A stretch of 41,187 bases of DNA. Source: Pseudomonas sp. AFG_SD02_1510_Pfu_092. Lineage in GTDB: Bacteria; Pseudomonadota; Gammaproteobacteria; Pseudomonadales; Pseudomonadaceae. Where the stretch lies: the NCBI RefSeq assembly GCF_003331055.1, contig NZ_PUQD01000049.1, positions 1 to 41,187 of the forward strand. The letters are read 5' to 3'. A model generated the notes under the pieces. It did no database searches. It saw only the letters and a program-made list of their open reading frames with translations, and was not told where the DNA came from. Each line of letters begins with the position of its first letter. Within the stretch, counting starts at the first letter, position 1. Shown here one piece after another: positions 41,030-41,187 of the stretch. Both the position numbers and the translations under genes were made by a program.

Positions 41030-41187
41030 TGTGGAAGCAGGCGACGCGGTGCATGGCACCGGCTGCGCCGGTGTTCGCGGCCACGGTCGCTCCCACAAGG
41101 ACAGCGTGAGCCCGGACCTGCGCCGTCCCAGTGGGAGCGGGCAAGCCCGCGAAGCAGGCGACGCGGTGGATGGCACCGGCTACGCCG
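41030..41187. repeat. REP cluster at the window end
   Basis: A degenerate composite (41030-41097, with CACCGGC/GCCGGTG and GTTCGCGG) is followed by a second one beginning GTGGGAGCGGGCAAGCCCGCGAAG (about 41131) that is cut off by the window end. They resemble the units at 1-225 and 28531-28615. Confidence 0.85.

Overview
The window is high-GC chromosomal DNA with the gene content and intergenic repeats of the Pseudomonas putida group. Supporting evidence: REP-type elements with the core TGTGGGAGCGGG...CCCGCGAA recur between genes, and the window carries a complete Fap functional-amyloid operon, an McpP-like sCache chemoreceptor next to uppP, a chromosomal class C beta-lactamase, and a urease cluster ordered ureDABCEJFG. 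No prophage, insertion sequence, CRISPR array, tRNA or rRNA was seen.

Layout. 1-225: tandemly duplicated REP DNA. 232-3209: an ECF sigma/anti-sigma pair divergent from a catalase-family peroxidase and a cytochrome b561; matched GGGAATA-N15-CGTC elements on both strands suggest the sigma factor drives both units. 3294-5126: MFS transporter and a cupin-type XRE regulator. 5200-7811: DsbA-like isomerase and an SDR lacking the usual catalytic Tyr, divergent from a TetR regulator that overlaps a periplasmic DUF4157 (HExxH) protein. 7918-10172: bile-acid:sodium symporter family protein, divergent from ampC. 10173-11946: a structured leader before an unrecognised small protein, then two more small unknowns and a YbjQ protein. 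12008-15040: EamA exporter, azoR divergent from a LysR regulator, and a MmcQ/YjbR protein. 15155-18331: DUF1294, uppP and the mcpP-like receptor. 18531-19663: pnuC plus a NadR-type kinase (nicotinamide riboside uptake and phosphorylation).

19963-25332 is fapABCDEF: chaperone-like FapA, minor amyloid FapB, major amyloid FapC, C39 protease FapD, FapE and outer-membrane pore FapF. A sigma-54-like element with an upstream pair of inverted 12-mers lies before fapA, and a terminator hairpin sits between fapC and fapD. It is followed by an LTA-synthase-like membrane sulfatase-fold enzyme and a DUF899 protein.

28677-34245 is the urease operon on the minus strand, preceded by a strong sigma-54 (-24/-12) match, which suggests nitrogen control. 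34530-36840: a solitary tyrosine recombinase divergent from nnrS. 37006-40919: a two-gene DNA repair unit, a FAN1-like VRR-NUC nuclease and a helicase joining a Cas4/RecB-like nuclease to an iron-sulfur XPD/DinG motor. The window ends in another REP cluster.

Most of this is core or near-core Pseudomonas content. The most informative new signals are regulatory: the divergent ECF promoters, the two sigma-54 elements and the structured leader at 10232-10467. The unusual protein features are the Cys-free, His-rich FapC, the Tyr-less SDR and the secreted DUF4157 protein.
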